64,000 nucleotides of DNA. Source: UMGS172 sp964424555. GTDB taxonomy: Bacteria > Bacillota > Clostridia > Oscillospirales > Acutalibacteraceae. Below, piece by piece: positions 60,805 through 64,000 of this stretch. Each line of letters starts with the position of its first letter. The first letter of the stretch is position 1. The position numbers and the translations under genes were made by a program. Where the stretch lies: positions 62,001 through 126,000 of the forward strand of contig CAYRIX010000001.1 of the NCBI GenBank assembly GCA_964424555.1, given 5' to 3'. The notes beneath the pieces are model-generated. The model made no database searches, was not told where the DNA came from, and saw only the letters and a program-made list of their open reading frames with translations.

Positions 60805-60934
60805 GAAAAATGCACCGCTACAGTTAGCTGCAACACAAAACTGCAATTTCACCCAAACGCGCGAAAAAAGCGTGCATTTTTACCAAAGTAAAATGCGCGT
60901 ATAGGTGATGAATTATGCAGTTGTTTTGTGTTGC
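60777..60934 (-). ncRNA. structured noncoding RNA or regulatory leader of about 158 nt
   Basis: A consensus promoter (60941-60969) predicts RNA start at about 60934, exactly the first base of a long stem. GCAACACAAAA (60934-60924) pairs with TTTTGTGTTGC (60840-60830), CTGC with GCAG, AATT with AATT and CACC with GGTG, with small bulges. Inside lies a hairpin at 60870-60899 (GCATTTTAC with GTAAAAATGC). The linker GGTGCATTTTT (60816-60806) is complementary to AAAAATGCACC-like sequence in the inner hairpin arm, so two folds compete. The terminator at 60772-60804 ends the RNA. No start codon with a ribosome site is present. It could be a free RNA or the attenuator of the XRE gene. Confidence 0.72.
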
Positions 60935-60940
60935 GATATC

Positions 60941-60969
60941 ATTATATCATGGGCACAAAAAAATAGCAA
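60941..60969 (-). promoter_or_regulatory. promoter of the structured RNA
   Basis: On the minus strand TTGCTA (60969-60964), a 17-bp spacer and TATAAT (60946-60941). It begins ten bases past the ferredoxin terminator. Confidence 0.82.
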
Positions 60970-60978
60970 CAAAAAATA

Positions 60979-61004
60979 TACCCGAGGGAAAGCTCCCTCG
61001 GGTA
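60979..61004 (-). terminator. Rho-independent terminator of the ferredoxin gene
   Basis: TACCCGAGGGA (60979-60989) and TCCCTCGGGTA (60994-61004) pair perfectly, loop 4 nt, followed on the minus strand by TATTTTTTG. Confidence 0.93.
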
Positions 61005-61023
61005 TGTACGTTTGTGCTTTGAA

Positions 61024-61194
61024 TTATTCCTCGGAGATAGCCTCTACGGGACATCCGTCAGCGCAAGCACCACAGCTGATGCACTTGTCTGCATCGATAA
61101 CGAACTTGTCGTCACCCTCAGCGATAGCCTCTACGGGGCACTGAGCTGCACATGCACCACAGCTGATGCAATCATCAGAAATTTTAAATGCCAT
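61024..61194 (-). CDS. 2[4Fe-4S] ferredoxin
   Basis: A 56-residue Clostridial-type ferredoxin with two CxxCxxCxxxCP motifs (CISCGACAAQCP and CISCGACADGCP), each expected to hold one [4Fe-4S] cluster. ATG 61194 has GAGGTG eight bases upstream; a frame that opens at 61209 lacks a site. It is a single-gene unit with its own promoter and terminator, about 0.9 kb upstream of rnfC, whose complex oxidises ferredoxin. Such ferredoxins carry electrons from pyruvate oxidation. Confidence 0.97.
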   Translation of the reverse strand: MAFKISDDCISCGACAAQCPVEAIAEGDDKFVIDADKCISCGACADGCPVEAISEE

Positions 61195-61244
61195 TGGTTC
61201 GCACCTCACTTTATAAGAGATTTCAGTTGCCTGATTACAAATCT

Positions 61245-61272
61245 ATTGTAGCACACTTTTTTAAAAATGCAA
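61245..61272 (-). promoter_or_regulatory. promoter of the ferredoxin gene
   Basis: On the minus strand TTGCAT (61272-61267), a 16-bp spacer and TACAAT (61250-61245). Confidence 0.75.
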
Positions 61273-61310
61273 GCAAAATTATAATTTATGTATAAATTTA
61301 CATTTACAGT

Positions 61311-63374
61311 TTACGGGAGTGTGTATCCGCTACAGCCTGCAAGGTACTTCACAAGATGCTCTGCGTCGGTCGCATCAATGGTACCGTCTGCGTTGCAGTC
61401 GCTTGTAAAGTCACAGACATTGGATGCATCGTATCCATCCCAGCCTGCTGCGAATCGGTCAAGCAATGCCACATCAAGCATATCAATGCTGCCGTCACAG
61501 TTAACATCTCCGACCGAGAAATCACCCTTAACGTATGTAACCATAATAAATACTATCTCATCACGGCTGAGGGTTTCCTGAGGTATACTCAATGCAACGT
61601 ATCCAGCCATTTCCAAAGCCTTGGCATCGGTCTTTTCACCGTCTTTACCGGTCAGCTTTTCGGTCTTTAATACGGTTGTACCCTCATCGGTCTTAAGGAT
61701 GTGCATTACGCTGTACTCTACAGGAACTTCCTGCCAGACAGCATAAAGATCAATGTCAGCGTTAGCTGTATATACATCGCCTGCCTTATACTCTGCCTCG
61801 GTTGCATCAGCGGTGGTGGCCCAACCGACGAACTCCATAAAGTTATAGAATGCCGAGGTTTTGGGTAAGGTCAGATCGAAGCCATCATTCTTCTTGATAA
61901 CCTCGGTCTCATCGGTACCGTTGTTTGCGTAAAGCGTTACATTGTATTCGATGTTGTCAACAAAGGCAATATTGGTATTAGATGCCGACAAGGAATATGT
62001 AGCACCGTCCCAATACTTTGTAGAATCTATCTGAGCAACCTTGCCGTCGTCAGGCAGAAGCGTCAAAGCAGCAGTGCCGTTCATGGCACTGGTCACAGTA
62101 CCGCCTGTGCCGACGGTTACTTTATAATCTGTGTAGTCGGTAAAAGAACCTCCAAGGGTATAATTGCTCGAAGTATTACCGTTAAGGAACACAAGTGTGC
62201 ATATTTCATCAGAAAAAGCCGATTTATAACGGCTGCTGCCATAAAGGCCCATGTCGATTTTGTTGCCCGAAGAAAGCTCTGTACCTGAGCCTACCTTTGC
62301 GCCGAGTTCAAGCAGAACCGTAACAGAACCTATTACATGGTTATCTGAGCCCCAGCCACTAAGAAGTCCGTAATCGTTATAGCATCCGCCAAACACACGG
62401 CGAGAAACATCGGCATTGGCACCGAGGTAAATCTGAACATCACCGGTGATGCTTGTACTTTGACCTCCGCCGAAAATAGCCTCACAAAGGCCGCCTGTTA
62501 CATTAATGTAGATTTCAGCATCCGTCATCTCATAAGAACGTGTACCGCAAACTGTGTTGACCTTACCACCGGTCATATTAACGGTTGCTTTGCCGTTAAC
62601 CGAACCGGTTCCTGCACCGTTGGCTGAAATAATACGAGCCACAGCACTTTCGCCGAAGTTTACGGTCACATCACCGTTAACCGAGCCGTTATAGCAACCG
62701 CCGAATACCTGACAAGGTGAATAGGTCGCCTCATCACTATCATCAATTCCGTCACCGCTGTTGACATTACCGCCGATTGTCAGATAAACGTCTCCGTTAA
62801 CGTCACCGCCATATCCTCCGCCGTAAATACGGTTATAGCTTCCGCCGAGAATGGTCATATTTGTGTCACTGGAAATAGCAGCAGTATAGCCACCGCCAAA
62901 TACACGGATGCGATTGGGCATGGTAACCGTTTCAGTAACAACTAAGTTTCTTCCGTTAGCGGCAAAAACGGTATCCTCTTTAAACGTAACAGTGATCTGG
63001 TCGAACGTAATGCCACCTGAGCAACGAACTGCAAATGCAGTCTTGACTGAAAGGTCAAGACTTGAAGAAGCTGTTGCACCTTTTATAGTGGTATGCGTTG
63101 CTTTATTGCTTGTGTTAAGAGAAAAATTGCTACTAGCAAGTGTTGCACTATCAACAATAATAGTGTAATCAACTGCTTCGGAATTCTCCCAAGCCTTTTC
63201 AAAGGTTGCAAACGGAGCCGACTCGCTACCGTCATTGTCGTCACTTCCCGTTGACGAAACGTAAACCGTTTTCCCTGCCGCAGCATTGACCGCAGCTATG
63301 CCAAACATAGGCACAAGCATTATAGCCAACAAAACGACACAAATAAGCACGCTAAGGATTTTTCTGTGTTGCAT
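61311..63374 (-). CDS. secreted beta-strand-repeat protein with InlB-like repeat and type I dockerin
   Basis: A 687-residue secreted protein. Signal peptide (ILSVLICVVLLAIMLVPMF to AAVNAAA) is followed by VYVSSTGSDDNDGSESAPFAT, a start common in beta-helix proteins, then about 330 residues of Gly/Asn-rich repeats with recurring VFGGGY, VFGGCYN and NGDVT. An InlB B-type repeat ends FVGWATTADATEAEY to IDLYAVWQ. The C-terminus is a type I dockerin with two calcium loops (DVNCDGSIDMLDVALLDRF and DCNADGTIDATDAEHLVKYL). It should dock to a cohesin on a scaffoldin. No catalytic domain is recognised. A perfect consensus promoter precedes it. Confidence 0.88.
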   Translation of the reverse strand: MQHRKILSVLICVVLLAIMLVPMFGIAAVNAAAGKTVYVSSTGSDDNDGSESAPFATFEKAWENSEAVDYTIIVDSATLASSNFSLNTSNKATHTTIKGATASSSLDLSVKTAFAVRCSGGITFDQITVTFKEDTVFAANGRNLVVTETVTMPNRIRVFGGGYTAAISSDTNMTILGGSYNRIYGGGYGGDVNGDVYLTIGGNVNSGDGIDDSDEATYSPCQVFGGCYNGSVNGDVTVNFGESAVARIISANGAGTGSVNGKATVNMTGGKVNTVCGTRSYEMTDAEIYINVTGGLCEAIFGGGQSTSITGDVQIYLGANADVSRRVFGGCYNDYGLLSGWGSDNHVIGSVTVLLELGAKVGSGTELSSGNKIDMGLYGSSRYKSAFSDEICTLVFLNGNTSSNYTLGGSFTDYTDYKVTVGTGGTVTSAMNGTAALTLLPDDGKVAQIDSTKYWDGATYSLSASNTNIAFVDNIEYNVTLYANNGTDETEVIKKNDGFDLTLPKTSAFYNFMEFVGWATTADATEAEYKAGDVYTANADIDLYAVWQEVPVEYSVMHILKTDEGTTVLKTEKLTGKDGEKTDAKALEMAGYVALSIPQETLSRDEIVFIMVTYVKGDFSVGDVNCDGSIDMLDVALLDRFAAGWDGYDASNVCDFTSDCNADGTIDATDAEHLVKYLAGCSGYTLP

Positions 63375-63411
63375 TATAAAACGCACCTCCGTATATTCTT
63401 AACCACCTTGT

Positions 63412-63440
63412 ATTATATAACATAGTTAACTTAATGTCAA
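63412..63440 (-). promoter_or_regulatory. perfect consensus promoter of the dockerin gene
   Basis: On the minus strand TTGACA (63440-63435), a 17-bp spacer and TATAAT (63417-63412), 38 bp before the start codon. The best sigma-A-type match in this window. Confidence 0.9.
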
Positions 63441-63478
63441 CATGAATATATTGTGTTCGTATGTGGTAGAAATACAAA

Positions 63479-63512
63479 ACAACACCAAAACGCAGATGCG
63501 CTTCGGTGTTGT
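63479..63512 (-). terminator. Rho-independent terminator of the YebC-family gene
   Basis: ACAACACCAAAACGCA (63479-63494) pairs with TGCGCTTCGGTGTTGT (63497-63512) apart from one interior mismatch. A TTTTGTATTTC tail follows on the minus strand. Confidence 0.85.
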
Positions 63513-63574
63513 GACATTTAAAGCCTTGCTTTAAACCAATATTTTTATATTGAGCACTTAATAATGCTAAAAAC

Positions 63575-64000
63575 TCACTCTGCATCGGGAGCTTCCCAGT
63601 TATGCCATACGTTCTGAACATCCTCGTTTTCGTCGAGCAGGTCAAGAAGCTTTTCCATTTTTGTTACAAGCTCAGGATCGTCAATGGTCGAGGTGGTGGC
63701 AGGAACATAAGCAGGCTCGGCCGAAACAAACTTGTAGCCCTTTTCACTTAAAGCCTCACTCACAGCACCGACTGAATTAGCATCGGTAGAGATCTCGAAG
63801 ACATCACCGTCGAACGAAAAATCGTCAGCGCCTGCCTCCAGAGCATCCTCCATGACCTTGTCCTCACTGAGTCCCTCGCCCTCAATAACGATAAGACCCT
63901 TACGTTCAAACATAAAGGTGACCGAACCCGACTGGCCCAAATTGCCGCCGCACTTGTCAAAATAATGACGCATCTCGCCTGCGGTACGGTTGCGGTTGTC
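63575..64000 (-). CDS. YebC/PmpR family protein (partial, N-terminus beyond window)
   Basis: The C-terminal 141 residues of a YebC-family protein; the frame is open to the right edge and reads DNRNRTAGEMRHYFDKCGG, the family's most conserved segment. A start at 63973 would be internal and is not real. LGQSGSVTFMFERKGLI and the acidic end (KLLDLLDENEDVQNVWHNWE) are typical. YebC proteins are DNA-binding regulators in some species and help ribosomes through polyproline stretches in others. About 100 N-terminal residues are missing. Confidence 0.93.
   Translation of the reverse strand, partial: DNRNRTAGEMRHYFDKCGGNLGQSGSVTFMFERKGLIVIEGEGLSEDKVMEDALEAGADDFSFDGDVFEISTDANSVGAVSEALSEKGYKFVSAEPAYVPATTSTIDDPELVTKMEKLLDLLDENEDVQNVWHNWEAPDAE

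Noticed and set aside
60759..60836. Upstream start of the XRE gene at 60836
   Set aside because: It lies inside the structured RNA and its terminator; ATG 60758 has a proper ribosome site.
60777..60934. Certain assignment as 6S RNA
   Set aside because: Size and rod shape would fit, but the 5' end pairs with an internal segment, leaving a 3' linker and separate terminator. I could not match a known consensus by eye.
63575..63973. Complete 132-residue gene starting at 63973
   Set aside because: The frame is open to the window edge and the residues before this ATG match conserved YebC sequence, so the gene is truncated by the window.
1..64000. tRNA genes, CRISPR arrays, insertion sequences, prophage
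   Set aside because: No tRNA-like T-loop with acceptor stem, no regularly spaced repeats, and no transposase or integrase motifs were seen on either strand.

Overview
The window reads as chromosomal DNA of an anaerobic, low-to-moderate GC Firmicute of class Clostridia, most like an Oscillospirales/Ruminococcaceae gut or rumen bacterium. The grounds are: a type I dockerin protein, a six-subunit Rnf complex, a split two-gene transketolase, the sepF-ylmH-divIVA division cluster, a PdaB-like deacetylase, AraC-controlled glycan modules, and TTGACA/TATAAT promoters with strong AGGAGG sites. This placement is inference from gene content. I saw no tRNA, rRNA, CRISPR array, transposase or prophage.

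Region 1 (1-29,000) is mostly carbohydrate use. Three Gfo/Idh/MocA dehydrogenases and an IolE-like isomerase lie opposite an AraC regulator (1-5,064). A PdaB-like deacetylase and a beta-helix-like lipoprotein follow. A MglBAC-type sugar ABC transporter carries a 46-residue membrane protein at its 3' end, behind a GH4 alpha-galactosidase-type gene and another AraC gene (7,996-14,288). A second AraC gene is divergent from a sialidase-like / NAL-like aldolase / YgjV-like / GH16 lipoprotein operon (15,162-19,466). Next come a NhaP2-type antiporter, an FAD oxidoreductase opposite a PocR-AraC regulator, and a co-oriented run murD, M42 peptidase, M42 peptidase, GNAT, methionine gamma-lyase-like gene (23,484-28,985).

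Region 2 (29,000-33,200) is mixed: a small membrane protein behind a consensus promoter and a perfect LexA box, ttcA, a gtrA plus FAD-oxidoreductase pair, and a two-gene unit of a ribbon-helix-helix protein opposite a SLOG-fold protein.

Region 3 (33,200-54,700) is housekeeping on the minus strand. An approximately 18.6 kb run with short gaps or overlaps contains, in order of transcription, miaB, a ylbF-family gene, mutS, a hypothetical gene, mutL, miaA, hlyD-like, yggS, sepF, ylmH, divIVA, ileS, lspA, rluD-like and the two transketolase halves. Upstream lie rpsO and pnp with long structured leaders.

Region 4 (54,800-64,000) is energy metabolism and surface. rnfCDGEAB encodes the ferredoxin:NAD+ oxidoreductase ion pump, and a 2[4Fe-4S] ferredoxin gene lies just upstream as a plausible electron donor. 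Between ferredoxin and an XRE regulator is a highly folded transcription unit of about 158 nt with its own promoter and terminator, the most unusual feature here. A dockerin protein and the 3' part of a YebC-family gene end the window.
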